Shown here one piece after another: positions 10,359 to 22,153 of a stretch of DNA of 64,000 nt. The DNA comes from Zizania palustris (Eukaryota; Streptophyta; Magnoliopsida; Poales; Poaceae): positions 54,239,624 through 54,303,623 of the forward strand of contig JAAALK010000288.1 in NCBI GenBank assembly GCA_019279435.1. The letters are read 5' to 3'. The notes beneath the pieces were generated by a model. That model saw only the letters and a program-made list of their open reading frames with translations, made no database searches and was not told the origin of the DNA. Every line of letters starts with the position of its first letter. Position 1 is the stretch's first letter. Position numbers and translations under genes: made by a program.

Positions 10359-12505
10359 CTTGGCCACTAAGGTCCAAACCCACCTAGAAGTTGGGGCCAA
10401 GCCGGGGGAGGGTTCGGCCATTGAGGTTCGAACCCTGCCGGAGGCTAGGACCAAGCTGGAGGGAGGTTCGACCACTGAGGTCCGAACCCTGCCGGAGGCT
10501 GTACCCACTCCGAAGAGGGGTTCGGGCCTTGAGGTCCGAACTCAACCCTCACGGGGCTCGGTCTTCTAAGGGGGTTCGGCCGTCCTAGAGCCCGTGGCCG
10601 AATACTAATCCTCTCGAACCTTCGCTGGTGCTTGTCCAAGAGCATATTATATGTCACCTTCGGCCTTCTGTGGTGCCTGGTCGAAGATGGTGGTTTAACA
10701 TTTTCTTTCCACACTCCTACCTCTGGATTCTTTGGTACGAGAGTGCGTGTGCGAGCGTCTCCTACAACGACCGCTTTCCCTTTAGTCGACTCGGCCTGTT
10801 TTGGTCGAATTAATACCTTCTTCCCCTCGAGCTCAACGTTGTTCATGGGAAAGGGGTCTCTATCCAATTTCATTTTTGGGTTTGCTTCTATTTTCAATCG
10901 TCCTTCCTCTATGTCTGATTGAACCTACCGATGAAACACATTGCAATCATTAGTGTGGTGAGAATGTGAATCATGCCACTTAAAGTAGGGACGTTTCTTC
11001 AATTCGTCGGCGGATGGCATGACTTGCCCTTTTGGCAGTCGTAGAAGCTGATTTTTTAATAGAAAATCAAATATTTTATCACACTTAGTTATGTCGAATG
11101 AATATCTAACTTAATTAGGCCAACTCTTAGAGGGAGACGGCTGCAATTTGGAGTAGGTGATGGGTTTAGACTTCATGCTCCAAGTCCATTCGGCCGTGTA
11201 AGTATCAGCCGGATCGTCTTCCTCCTCGGATTCTCCCTCGTTAGAGTGCTCCATTGTGTGGATCTCAGCTCTTGGCTTGTTAAAAGTCTTGACGGATTTT
11301 CTATCTTTGGCTCAGCCTTCCTGGACCAGATCTGGTTGCAAGACTTGGCTAACGTCTAGAAGATTCTGATTATCCATTCGTTCCTTAATTTCTGCCTGTA
11401 GGCCATTAAATGCGAGGTCCGCTAGGTCTCTTTCTGATATGTTTAGGCTAAAACATTTATTCCTAGTGTTTCTAAAGCACTCGACGTATTCAAAAACACT
11501 TTCGCTAGATTTTTGTTTAATCGCCGTGAGGTGTGATAGCCTAAGCTTGGTCTCGCCTGTGTAGAAATAATCATGAAACTTTTGCTCTAGATGAGCCCAT
11601 GTCTGAACGGAGTTCGACGGGAGCGCTGAAAACCAAGTGAATGCGGTGTCGGACAATGATAGGGAAAATAACCCGAGTTTCAATGCATCCGACCTGCTAG
11701 CTTTGCCACATTGTGCTAGAAACTGACTAATGTGCTCTAATGTAGATTTAGTACCTTCGCCATCAAATTTAGTGAAATCCGGGACTCTATAACCACGAGG
11801 GTATGGAATGGCATCAAAGTGGTCGAGATATTGTTTTTGATAAACCCTAGCTCTATCCGTAGGTGTAAAGCCGGTGCATTCCCTAAATAGCGCACGAATA
11901 CGTTCCTCAATATCGTCGTGGTCTATTTCTTGTGCACGTCTTTCATGTGGTGGTGGGATGCGTGGTGGTATATTGGCAAGCTCTAGCCTATGCTGCGGTG
12001 TGGGAGCGTGCAGCGCGAGCAGTGGCGGCAGAGCAGGCATGGGCGCAGGTGGTGGCGGTGCATGATAAGCTAGGTTTGCTTGGCCATAAATGTAGTTATG
12101 TGTTTCGGCTGTGGATGATGTAGCCGTAAATGTTATAGCTTTTCCAGTATTACCATCCGTTCTACTACAAATGTGCTGAGTTGGAGGAATACTAGTGATT
12201 GGTGTTGGTAAATCGGCCTCAGTAAAGCCGAATTTTCTAAATAATGCTGCCACTTGCGAGACAACTGCGGGTTCTAGTTTGTTCGCTAGCGAGGTGCTAA
12301 CCGCCTGATCAACATATGTAGCTATCCTACGGTCAACTTGTGAAGCAGATAAAGGGGATGATGAGGGGCGTACCTTAGTTAGGTTGAGGGTGTCGTGTAT
12401 GACAAAGCCCGAGCGTGTCTTTATGCAATCCCTGAGCATCAGCTCTTCGAGTTCCTTCTTCTTTGCTTCAATCTTTGCTCGGTCTTCCTCAGATATGTCT
12501 GCCAT
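10359..12505 (-). pseudogene. Ty3/gypsy gag of element O
   Basis: Minus-strand gag starting at the ATG at 12505 (MADISEEDRAK). The first 400 codons include a Pro/Ala-rich region and the retrotransposon gag core (FSLSLSDTAFTWFSALP ... LSHLTAIKQKSSESVFEYV). A histidine-rich zinc-finger-like segment (YFKWHDSHSHHTNDC) and a conserved EGKKVLIRP follow. One frame holds throughout. It is interrupted by TGA 11312-11314, TAA 11111-11113, TAG 10925-10927, TAG 10445-10447 and TAG 10367-10369, and each is explicable by C-to-T from CGA, CAA or CAG. There are no indels that shift the frame. It forms the capsid of a gypsy-type particle and is dead in this copy. The frame continues after P1 at 8188. Confidence 0.82.
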
Positions 12506-12630
12506 GGTGGGCATCATAATGTTGCGGTCATCGATGTTCGTGCCCCCATAGTGCTCATCGGCAATGTAGTGGATGTAGACGTAGTAGAGGTACTCGCTGC
12601 CGATGTATAGGTAGTAGTCATGAGTGGTGT

Positions 12631-12650
12631 TGTCCCCAGCGGAGTCGCCA
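12631..12650 (-). other. Primer-binding site of element O
   Basis: The minus strand reads TGGCGACTCCGCTGGGGACA immediately inside the LTR, a primer-binding-site form common in plant gypsy elements. It differs from the Tat and copia sites in this window. Confidence 0.7.
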
Positions 12651-12655
12651 AAAAG

Positions 12656-13178
12656 TGTGTTGACGCAGAAATGCACCCCCGTACTTGGGCCGGTTCGACG
12701 TCCAAAAGTATCGCAATGATACCGATGCCGCATTCCGACTACCCTAAATAGTGATAAGGGATTTAGAGTCGCTAGGCAATCAGATAAATAATTAATATTT
12801 TAATCCAATTGGCCGAAAAGTACTAGTAATAATGTAAACATAAATAAAATAATCAAAATACCTAGAATTAGCCAATTCAGAGACCGATTCGGAGTTACAG
12901 CGGAAATTGGCCCGAAGGGTCCCTAGGGAACCTTTGGCCTCAGGCCCGGTCAGACCGGAGGTACAAACCTTGGTCAGACCGGAGGTGCGGAGGGGGCTTC
13001 GAGATTGTATCCCGAAGGTAGTTGCGAAGGACAACTCCGGCGGTCTGACTTCGGCGCGTGTGGGATGTCACTCCACTCGCCCTTGACCATGGTCGGGGTC
13101 GAGGAGGCATCGACGGTCACAATGGGGTGGTTGATGGTGGCGAAGGTGGCCTCCGGCGATGACGAGCGGCGGCTTCCA
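12656..13178 (-). repeat. 5' LTR of element O
   Basis: Sequence between O's primer site and T2's gag. The inner edge is TGTGTTGACG (plus strand, 12656 or 12658). The outer edge is about 13178, where T2 gag similarity starts; a TGGAAGC shared by both makes the exact edge uncertain. It contains repeated GGTCAGACCGGAGG. The partner LTR is outside the window, so no duplication can be checked. Confidence 0.55.
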
Positions 13179-13871
13179 GTAGACATTGGGGCTACAAAGG
13201 TCCCCTAGAAGTTACTCATAAATTTCTTCTTCAACTACTCCCACGACTTAATTGATCCTAGCTTTAGAGACCAGAACCAACGAAGGGCTACACCCTCTAA
13301 CGCAAGGGGGAAACATTTTGCCATCGTATTTCGGACCCCTCCACTAGCTTCTATTGCAAGAGCGTAAGAGCGAGAGAATTCTCCGGGTCAGCCCCTCTAA
13401 AGTATTTGTGCAGCTTCGAGGCTCGGAACATAGGATCGAAGCACACCTTCTAAAGTCTGGATGCAGCGGAGACTCATCGTTGAAGGAGGCGTTCTCGGCG
13501 CTCTCTTGGACTTGGGGGGCTTCGGGATAAAAATCGGGGTCGTCGTCTTGATGTGTCTCCGAAGCAGCAGGTTTGGCCTAAGGACGAAGCATGTATGCAG
13601 CCTCCTGCCTCCATCTTTCCACCTCCTCTGAAAGTCGGGCCATCTGAGCAGCCACGTCTTCAGGGAGGTTTTCACTTTCTTCAGAGTGGTCCTCTGGGTC
13701 TCGGGAACTAACATAATCAGTTCGGAGCACGAACGGAGCTCTCCGAGGGGCTCCGATTGCTCGGGGGTTATTGACTACTTCAGGAGATTGGGGGATGTCT
13801 GAAGTTCCTGCTCCGGATGTCCGAGAGGATCTTCGTAGGGGGCCAGTGGCTATAATCCACTTGGGAGGCAT
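13179..13871 (-). pseudogene. Tat-lineage gag fragment (T2)
   Basis: The minus-strand ATG at 13871 (MPPKW) opens a gag related to the one at 54421. The shared order is MPPK, RSSR-SG, RTD--SS-DPE, then a coiled segment (EVERWRQEAA), an acidic EDDD-YPEAP-like stretch, and the capsid segment MAKCFPLAL-GVALRWFWSLK. It is cut at 13178 by element O, just after the codons for MSTG. Stops include TAG at 13578-13580, 13235-13237 and 13205-13207, each at a position where the homologue has glutamine. At least one frameshift lies between 13237 and 13578. Confidence 0.8.
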
Positions 13872-14085
13872 GACTTACGAAGCCAAGTAGGATCCGGAGA
13901 CCGAGAGCTTCAAACGGTGGTGGAAGGCGAGAAAGGACTTTGAACTGTACTTGAAGCTCTTTGCTGAAGGGTGCGCAGAATCCTGGGACTCTGAAACTCC
14001 CTCCGCATACGTACTTCGAAGTACATGCAGTGGCAGAGAACTAGCTTTTAGTACTAAGTTCCCCACGGACGGTGCCAATTGTTGG
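13872..14085 (-). other. Leader, primer site and 6-bp LTR stub of T2
   Basis: This leader closely resembles the leader of E1 (6100-6300), including GCAGTGGCAGAGAACT. The primer site TGGCACCGTCCGTGGGGAAC is on the minus strand (14058-14077). T2's LTR starts at 14080 (TGTTGG) and is interrupted after six bases by P2. GTTGG at 14081-14085 is the expected target duplication. Confidence 0.7.
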
Positions 14086-15851
14086 TGAGAAACCATGTTG
14101 AAGAATATGGTTTTGATATTCCAAATGTGATGAGTGATTGTCAACGGAAGTCAAAGGAAAGGAGATATGAAGACCTGCCGAGTCTGAGGCGCATGTGACT
14201 CAGGTACACGGGCAGTGAGCGACGGTCGGGCAGAGGAGCCACGGAGTCAGGCTGGCCCAATCCGGGTACATGGCTAGGAGCGGCAGATGATCAACTGGTC
14301 TGTTGACTGGGTTTGACTCAGGTACACGGGCGGCGAGCGATTGCCGGGCTGAGGAAGCTGCGGGGTCGGGTCGGCCCAATCCGGGTACCTGGTGCGAAGA
14401 CGGTAGACGCTTTGTCAGTTTCGGCGTAAAACTGACAATCTATGATTAATTCGTTTTTAGGATATTAATATTTAGTTTTTAAGTTTAGAATATTTTTATT
14501 TGAGTGAGGTGATTTTTCTAAGAATATTTTAGTAATTTTCGGAATTTATTTTAGAGTTAGTTTAATTTTACCCGAGGGTAAATTAGTATTTTCATGTATT
14601 AGGATTTGCCTATAAATAGGCCCCTATCCCCCGTGGGGATAGATGACTATTTTGAAGATCAATCTATAGTCCAGATTTTTAGCCACTGCAATTATTTATT
14701 TTTTATTCCACATCGCTGGCGTCAGTTTTCCTTCGGGCCATCATTGTTTTTTTTCACGGCGTGGAGGCTGCGGCATTGTGCAGATCCAGGCGCACGCTTA
14801 CCGAGGCACGTTAATTGTTTTCCTTCCGCACGGCTACAGGAACTAATCTTTTTTAGCGGAGATCCACGATGCGCTAGTTTTCACGGCAGCTGCAGCCCAC
14901 AAATTTATCTCCGGCACGGCTCCAGATCTCTGCCGGCGCATGCAGGTGCACAACGTGGGCCCCACGGTATGATGTCTTCTCTGGCTCGGTGACGTGCAGG
15001 GAAAAGCCTGAGCAGCAGGCTTGCAGGTTCGCCGGCACGCGCCGTGCGCTGCTAGGCGGGCCCACGGCGGGAGCTCACGGCATCGAGCAGCAGTTTTCAG
15101 CCAGGTTCCCCGCAAGGCATCATGGGCCCCACGGGATTCGGCAGCTACGTGCGGGCCCTCCACTCAGGCGCAGCAATTTTTTGGGGCACTGTTTTTCTTC
15201 ACACGACATCGTCAGCTTTTCTTCGGCGTTCCCAGGCTGCGGTGCAGAAGCTGCAGAGCTTTTTCGGTGGCATCGTCCCCAAGGCGTTGATACATCAAGC
15301 AGCACACGCGCATGCAGTTAGTTAGTTTAATCTACTACTTTTTAGCTGTTTAATTTAAATAAATAGTTATATCTTTTAATTAGCAGTAAATTAGTTTTAG
15401 CATTTTCATAGATAATTTTTATCTGCTAGACATTATTATTTAATCTGGTTTTTTATATGTCTCGTATTATTCATTTAAATATTTTTGTTTAATCTGCTCA
15501 TATAAAAAGGAAAGATTATTATTAGTTGCAGTAATATTTTTAGCCTAATTTTTACATGCAATATTTTTAGATTTATCTCTGAATTAAGTTTTGAATGATC
15601 CATGTTTTATTTACTTATTTAGTATTTCATTTCTAGACTACAATATAAATATTTCGTGATATATCTAGGTGCTTTATTTACTGCAGTATGTTCATCTTTA
15701 ATATCATTTTATCTAGGACACCGGTCATTTTTAGAGTAGACAACTCTAGTTCCTATAATTTGTTTTGATAATATTATTTGACTAGTTAAGTTTGTTTGGG
15801 TGTTGAGATTAGCACATAGTTTAGTAAGAAATTTTAGGCGCCCATTCACCC
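14086..15851 (+). repeat. Sirevirus-type LTR P2, interrupted at its right end
   Basis: It starts TGAGAAACC and resembles P1 for about 350 bp, and again over the last 70 bp up to GGCGCCCATTCACCC. The family's final bases, as seen at P1's end, are missing because Q inserted here; CACCC (15847-15851) is Q's target copy. A TATA box lies at 14611-14618. The core (14690-15320) is GC-rich and unlike P1's TTCG-rich core. About 15330-15790 is AT-rich and featureless. Whether P2 is a solo LTR or part of a full element cannot be seen. Confidence 0.75.
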
Positions 15852-16885
15852 TGTAGGACCGAAAGTAGCGACCAGAGGGGGGGTGAATGGGCGCCTTAAA
15901 AATTCTTTCGAATCAATGGCCTGTTCCCAATACCCAACGCACCTCAAAATACTACGCAGCAGAAAATAAACAGAAGGCCTAAGTCTAAAGGTTTCTAACC
16001 TAGAAGCATCTGATGATAAACAGTGTAAAACTAAAGTGGTGCAACTAGGCAGATAAACAAGTTGTAACAGGCCTATACATCTCAATGAAATAATCTAAGT
16101 ATGTATAAAGTGAAAAGAGAAGTTACTGTCCAAAGTTGTCTCCTGTTCGGTACTTGGCGAAGCCCCCTTCGCACGTCGAAGTCTGCTTCGGAGGATGGTG
16201 ACTGAGTCTGTCCGAAAAGCCGAAGGTGACACTGTCTAGCCTAGTTCGAAGTGGTAAGAAGCGAAGAGTACTTCGGAGCGAAGAAAAGAAACAGTGCCGG
16301 AGCTTGGTTCGAAGTATGCATTTCGAAGACAAGTCTTCGCACACAGCTTCGACTCACGAACTTCGGAGCGAAGTAAAAACAGTGCCGAAGCTTGCTTCGA
16401 AGTATGCACTTCGAAGACAAGACTTCGAAAGTACTTCCAACCGAAAGCCTCGAAGCTAAACCTTCGAACACGAACCTTCGAACACAAAGCTTCGAACACA
16501 CAAACAGACAACCTTCGAAACGTAGAAGCGAAGTCTGTCACGTGACAGAAAATCAAATCCGAAGCCTACACTCTATCTTCGAAAAGTAAACTTCGGAGGA
16601 GAACGAAGGCAGACACGCCACAAAGAAATCCAAGCGAAGTCTATCAGAACAGACAAGCTTCGGACCCAACTTCGAAACCTAGTGAAGTGTGCACTTCGAA
16701 CAGATAGATTCGGAGTATGCTAGTTCGAAGTATGCAATGCTGTCCATACAGGAGGAGCTTCGAATCTAGCAACTCAGACACAAGGACCGAAGTTCGAAGT
16801 CTAAGCAAAGCCTTTAAAGAGGTTCGATCGGAGCCTGCCTCACGGAGTTGAGGGGCTTCGCACGGAACCGAGCTTCGCCAGACTT
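15852..16885 (-). repeat. 3' LTR of Q, truncated
   Basis: It starts TGTAGGACCGAAAGTAGCG, the reverse complement of P1's end, and continues with TTCGAAG-rich sequence that resembles P1's core. It runs directly into internal sequence near 16885 without the polypurine region seen in S, so the LTR end and adjacent tract appear deleted. The right edge is approximate. Confidence 0.65.
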
Positions 16886-17590
16886 GTTCAAAACAAAGTG
16901 CTGCAGCAAACTTGTTATCCCTTTAAAGTTCAGGCTTTTTCATTTTCCGTTGTCATTTTTGCCAAGGGTTATTTGCATGTCAAACCTTATGCTAACCGAC
17001 CAAGTCAAGCCTAGGCCAGAACTGGGCCATCAGAAGCTTAAGACATTGGTCTTGGCATACACTACACTGTCCTAGTTCATACCAAAGTGCTATGGTAAGC
17101 AATCCAGAACAATATAGTGCGACAAAGCAAACCCACTTGGATCTTTTCAACTTAAACACAAAAAGGCATGGAATTTGTCATTCATTTTTGATTTTTATCA
17201 TTTTTATAGCACATTTTCCATGTTAAAGCATAAAGATGTCCAAGTTGCATATCTACATCTATGTGATGAACTAGCTACAAGGCATGTAACAAATAGCAAA
17301 AGCATTCAGCCTACACATGCTAGTTACCAGAAGCAATGGTGATTTTTTTTTAAAAAATTGAAAGCGTAAAAGCCATGCATATGACAGATATCAGACATAT
17401 CAAGTGAACTGAAACAAAGCATGATCATTGACAAGTAATCAAAAGCATATACCAGCTAGATTAAGTAAAGCAGTTCAATCATATAACAGAAGCATCTCTA
17501 AAGTGTGATATGTGAATATGCAAGATATGAACACACACAAAAGGACTCAAGAAAAGAGTAAAGAAGAAAGAAAAGCTGACGCAAAATATC
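16886..17590 (-). other. Conserved non-coding 3' region of Q
   Basis: No coding similarity. The block 16962-17150 is shared with B (24092-24275), S (34798-34980) and C (43858-44040). Landmarks are TTATGCTAACCGACC, CAAAGTGCTATGGTAAGC and TAGTGCGAC--AGCAAACCC. The rest, 17151-17590, is AT-rich. Confidence 0.75.
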
Positions 17591-20500
17591 CTAGAAGGGA
17601 TACACAACACCCAAATCCCCTCGTAAACGCTCAAAAGTAGACTGATCTAGGGGTTTGGTGAAAATGTCAGCCAACTGATGATGGGTATCAACATGAACAA
17701 GGTCAATGACACCTTTCTCATATTGATCCCGCAAAAAGTGAAAGCGCACATCAATGTGTTTGGTTTTTGAATGGAGACATGGGTTTTTCCCTACACTAAT
17801 GGCACTCGTGCTGTCGCAAAACAATGGAACCCTGGTAGGAAAGAGCAACCCAAAATCTCTCAAAGTAGAAATCATCCAAACCAACTGTGAGCAGCAGCTA
17901 GCAGCAGCTACATATTCAGCCTCTGTGGTCGAAAGAGCAACTCCAGATTGCTTTCGAGAAGACCAAGATACAAGGGAAGAACCAAGAAACTGGCAAGTAC
18001 CGGAAGTCGACTTGCGATCCAACCGGCACCCACCAAAGTCAGCGTCCGAAAAGCCAGATAAATCAAGAGAAGATGATGCTGAATAGTAGAGACCAAGATC
18101 AGGCGCATAAGTGAGATACCTGAAGATGCGCTTGACAGCCTGCCGATGAGACGCGCGTGGTGAAGACTGGAAGCGCTGCGCACAGTCCCACGGCGAACTG
18201 TATGTCTGGCCTAGTCGCCGTCAAGTACAGCAGCGACCCGATCATCCCTCGAAATTCTCTCTCGTTGACCTTGACGCCGCTCTCGTCCTTGTCCAGACCC
18301 CCAGAAGTGCCCATCGGGGTCATCTGCGGCTTCAGCTCACCACCAAAGTCAAATTTTTTCAACATGTCACGAGTGTACTTACCTTGGTGGATGAAGGTGC
18401 CGTCCTTGGTCTGCTTGATCTGGAGCCCTAGAAAGTACTTGAGCTCACCCATGAGGCTCATCTCGAACTCACTGTGCATCTGCTCAGAAACTTGGACACA
18501 AGAGAATCAGTAGTACCGCCAAAGATAATATCGTCCACATAAATCTGAGCAACTAAGAAATCTGAAACATCTCTGAGCAAGAAAAGAGTTTTGTCCACAG
18601 AACCCATCACAAAACCCTTCCCCAACAAAAACTGCTTTAACCGGTCATACCAAGCCCTGGGTGGCTTGTTTCAACCCGTATAAGCTTTGTGCAATTTAAA
18701 AACATGTCGAGGAAACTTAGGGTTCTCAAAACCGGGGGTTGCCTAACATAAACCTCCTCTTCTATGTACCCGTTCAGAAAAGCACTCTTAACGTCCATTT
18801 GAAAAAGCTTAAAACCCTTTGAAGCGGCAAATGCTAAAAGAATGCGAATGGGACTCAAGACGGGCAACAGGAGCGAAGGTTTCTTCAAAGTCAATACCTT
18901 CCTTCTGGCAATAACCCTGGGCAACTAGTCGAGCCTTGTTGCGCACCACAACCCCATCTTCACCTTGTTTGTTCTTGAATACCCACTTGGTACCTATGGG
19001 GTTGCATCCTGGTGGCGGCTCAACTAGTGTCCAAACCCGATTGCGGACAAATTCTCAAGCTCTTCTTGCATAGCGTTAATCCAATTAGAATCAGAAAGAG
19101 CATGAGAAACATCTCTGGGCTCAAAAGATGCAACAAACGCAGATTCAGCAAACACAGTGAGAGAGGCAGAAGAACGCAAAGTCCTCTCAGTCAAATCACC
19201 TATGATGAGCTCTGAGGGATGGTCACGCTGAACTGCTCGGGTTCCCTGGTGATCTGAAGTCACCTCACCGGAGTCAGCAGCTGGCACCTCTGGACTCGAC
19301 TGAGGGGGCTCGATCGAAGTGGAAGAAGTGATCAGAGGTCCGCCCTCATCATCAGTCGAAGTCACAGAAGGTGTGGGCTCTACGGGGGATGCAGAAGGCC
19401 CGCCCTCAACAGCAGCTGGAGTATCCTCATCTTCCTCGAAGATGGACTCTCCGAGCTCATCATCACCAGAAAGCTCAAAAGAAGGAGTCAAAGAAGGCAA
19501 GGACTCATCAAAAGAAACCTCACACGTCTCGACAAGCAGCTGGGATTCGAGGTTCCAAACACGGAAGCCTCGAGAATGCAATGCATAACCAAGAAAAATA
19601 CCATCCCAGCAACGAGACTCAAACTTGTCCAAATGCCCTCCCTTCTTGAGCACAAAGCACTTGCAGCCAAACGCTCGCAAGTGGGTCACCTTGGGCTGTC
19701 TGCCAAACCGCAACTCATATGAAGTCTTACCAATGTAAGCTCGAAGAAAAATACGGTTGGCAAGATAGCAAGCCGTGTTCATGGCTTCAGCCCAAAAGCG
19801 CCTAGGAGTCCTGTGCTCATCGAGCATCGTCCTGGCCATCTCAACTAGCGTGCGGTTCTTTCGTTCCACAACGCCGTTCTGTGGGGGAGTGTAAGGAGAA
19901 GAAAACTGATGGTCCAGACCCTGATCACCACAGAAGCTGACGAACTGAGAGTTTTTGAACTCAGAGCCGTTGTCGGAGCGAATTGCTCGCATTCGGCCAT
20001 TGTTCTCATTCTTCAGCTTCAAAATCAGGTCATGGACAAATTGAAAAGTTTCATCCTTAGACTCCAAAAAGAAAACCCACGAGAAACGAGAAAAGTCGTC
20101 AACAATCACAAGTGCATACCACTTCCCCACCGACTGAGCGTACCCGAGCTGGACCTACAGTGTCCAAATGTAAAAGCTCGCCTGGATACGTAGTCATCAC
20201 CTGAGTCACAGGTGAGTGAGAAGCGGCAACCATTTTCCCATGACGACAGGGATGACAAACTAGATCCTTCTCCATCTTAAGCTTGGGCAATCCTCGGATG
20301 AGGTCCATAGAGCTTAACCTGACTAGCAGATCAAAACTTAAGTGACCTAACCTCTTATGCCACTTCCAGAGCTCAGAAGAAGATCCAGCAATCAAACAGC
20401 GAGAAGGGCCAAAAGAACTAGAGAAGTCAATTCGAAAAACTTTACCGAAGGGTAAAATCTGACAAACCAAAGACCCTCTAGAATCAATCACAGAAGAATT

Positions 20501-20788
20501 GCCCTTCTTAAAACGCACTTCCAAACCATCCTCAAGAAGTTGCGAAACAGATATTAAATTGAAATTCAGATTTTTAACCAGAGCAACATTCTTTAAAGAG
20601 AAATGATCTGAAATGCTAATTGAGCCTATGCCACTTACTTTCCCTTGACCGTTGTTCCCGAAAGTGATGTACTCTTTGGAGCTCGGGGGAGTGAGACTGG
20701 AGAACCATCTGCGATGTCCCGTCATGTGGCGAGAGCATCCTGAGTCCATGATCCAAACATCCTCCAGTCCCCGGTCCTGCACAATCAA
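17591..20788 (-). pseudogene. Ty1/copia pol of Q (protease, integrase, RT, RNase H)
   Basis: Domains in order from the right: protease WIMDSGCSRHMTG (about 20740), GAG-pre-integrase with HKRLGHLSFDLL, integrase core with VIVDDFSRFSWVFF, RSDNGSEF and NGVVERKNRT, RT with MDVKSAFLNGYIEEEVYV (about 18780), and RNase H with STTEAEY and FCDSTSA, ending ADIFTKPLD near 17650. The pieces 20099-20788, 19024-20130, 18637-18924, 18099-18479, 17908-18183 and 17591-18022 lie in different frames, so several indels separate them. The RT active-site segment near 18530 falls in a break. It is not expected to make a working polyprotein. Confidence 0.88.
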
Positions 20789-22125
20789 TGTCTGTAAGTG
20801 GGAGCAAATGGTCCGGCACCAGGTTTAGCAAAAGAGCTAAACCAGTGTCGAGCCATCTGCTCAAAAGATGGAAAGCGAAAACCATCAAAGAGTTTGGACC
20901 AAAACGCGGCTCAAAGCGCGGTCCACGGTTCTTCCTAACTCTACGGCCATGAGGTCCAGAACCGTAGCCAACTTGGTCTGGAACTCTGCCGGAACGAACA
21001 CCACCAACCGGAGCACGGGTAGAAAAACCGTCTCCTCTACCACCACCTACACGACGTGGCCTGGCCTCCAGCCTCTCCCCGCGCCGAGGAACACGCAGTC
21101 TACCACCCTGCTGGTAGAACTGCACCTGATCACTACGAGCCCTCTCTGCTCTCCTCAACCCGCTTCCTCCTGAAGCAAAACTCCGCAAGATGCCCGTCTC
21201 TCTGACAAAACTCACAATGATAGGTAGGCTTCTTGGGATGTGGTTGAGGCTTGGGGTTCTTGGGCTTGTAGCGTTTGGTGTGATCTTCTTGGCTGAGAGG
21301 GTCCAGGAAGAGAGTCTAGAGAAGAGTGGAGGTGTTTGGGCTTAGGAACCCAGATAGGCTTCTTGGGTGGAGCTTTGGGAGTTTCATGGATCACTCCATC
21401 CTTGGGCTGACAAGCCTGAGAGGTCTCAGTGGAGTGAGTCTTAGGATACCTCTGCTCTGGAGTCATTTTACTCCACTCCACTGCCCGGCTGAGGGCACTC
21501 TCAAAGTCAGCCTTGGTGTAGGTGTAACCTACTCCAAAACCATCCTTCCTCTTGAACTGCTGGATCATCATGCCAAGCTGTGGCTCTCTGGCACTGATCC
21601 AACTCAGGATAGAATGGAGGTAAAAGTTCTCATTCTGAGAATCTGCTAGCTCCTCTCTCAAGGAAGCTAGAACCTCCACCTGAGACAAGCAGGTCTCACA
21701 CTCACTCTCTACTTGGACAGACTTCTCGGCTTTCAGCTTAATTAATTCCATTCTAAGAGACAGGCAGTTCTCACAGACAGTGGGTGGAACTGACAGTGTC
21801 TCAAGCTCTAGCCTAGTCTGGGCAAGCTCAGCTCTCAACCTCTCTAAATTACCAAATGCTCATTGCCCTTGGATTTCAGCTCAGCTAAGGCAGCTAGATG
21901 AGATGGGCAATCAACACAGGGTGCGACGACAGTGGCTTGAGCATCTTTCAGCTCCAGCTGAGCGCTTTCAAGCTCAGTGGCCAAAGCGTCCCTCTCATCA
22001 ACCCTTTCTGTGTACCTGGACTTCAAAGTCGACAGGTCACACAGAATCACCTCACACTTCGGGCACTCACTGCTATCACCCAAGCAAGGGGAAGAGGATA
22101 GACTCTCAATCCTACCGTTGGCCAC
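20789..22125 (-). pseudogene. Sirevirus gag of Q, C-terminal part
   Basis: Gag remnant between the gap and pol. At 21844-22125 and 21212-21838 it encodes coiled-coil sequence with repeated cysteine pairs, each followed by leucine heptads (CPKCEVILCDL, CVDCPSHLAAL, CENCLSLRMEL, CETCLSQVEVL). Near 21180-21220 is a zinc knuckle of the C-X2-C-X4-H-X4-C type (CEFCQRDGHLAEFC), split by a frameshift, followed by an Arg/Gly-rich tail. The N-terminal capsid-like half is missing into the gap. In known sireviruses gag has a coiled coil at this place. Confidence 0.75.
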
Positions 22126-22153
22126 GGCAAGCTCACTCCACCTCGTCTATCCT

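Larger units (their letters stand above)
15852..22153 (-). mobile_element. Sirevirus-type Ty1/copia element Q, degraded, right part in assembly gap
   Basis: Minus-strand copia element: partial 3' LTR (15852-about 16885), conserved 3' non-coding region, pol (17591-20788) and the C-terminal half of gag (20789-22125). Its 5' LTR and gag start would be in or beyond the N run. It is inserted in P2 in the opposite orientation to P2. Many frameshifts mark it as old or poorly assembled. Confidence 0.8.
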
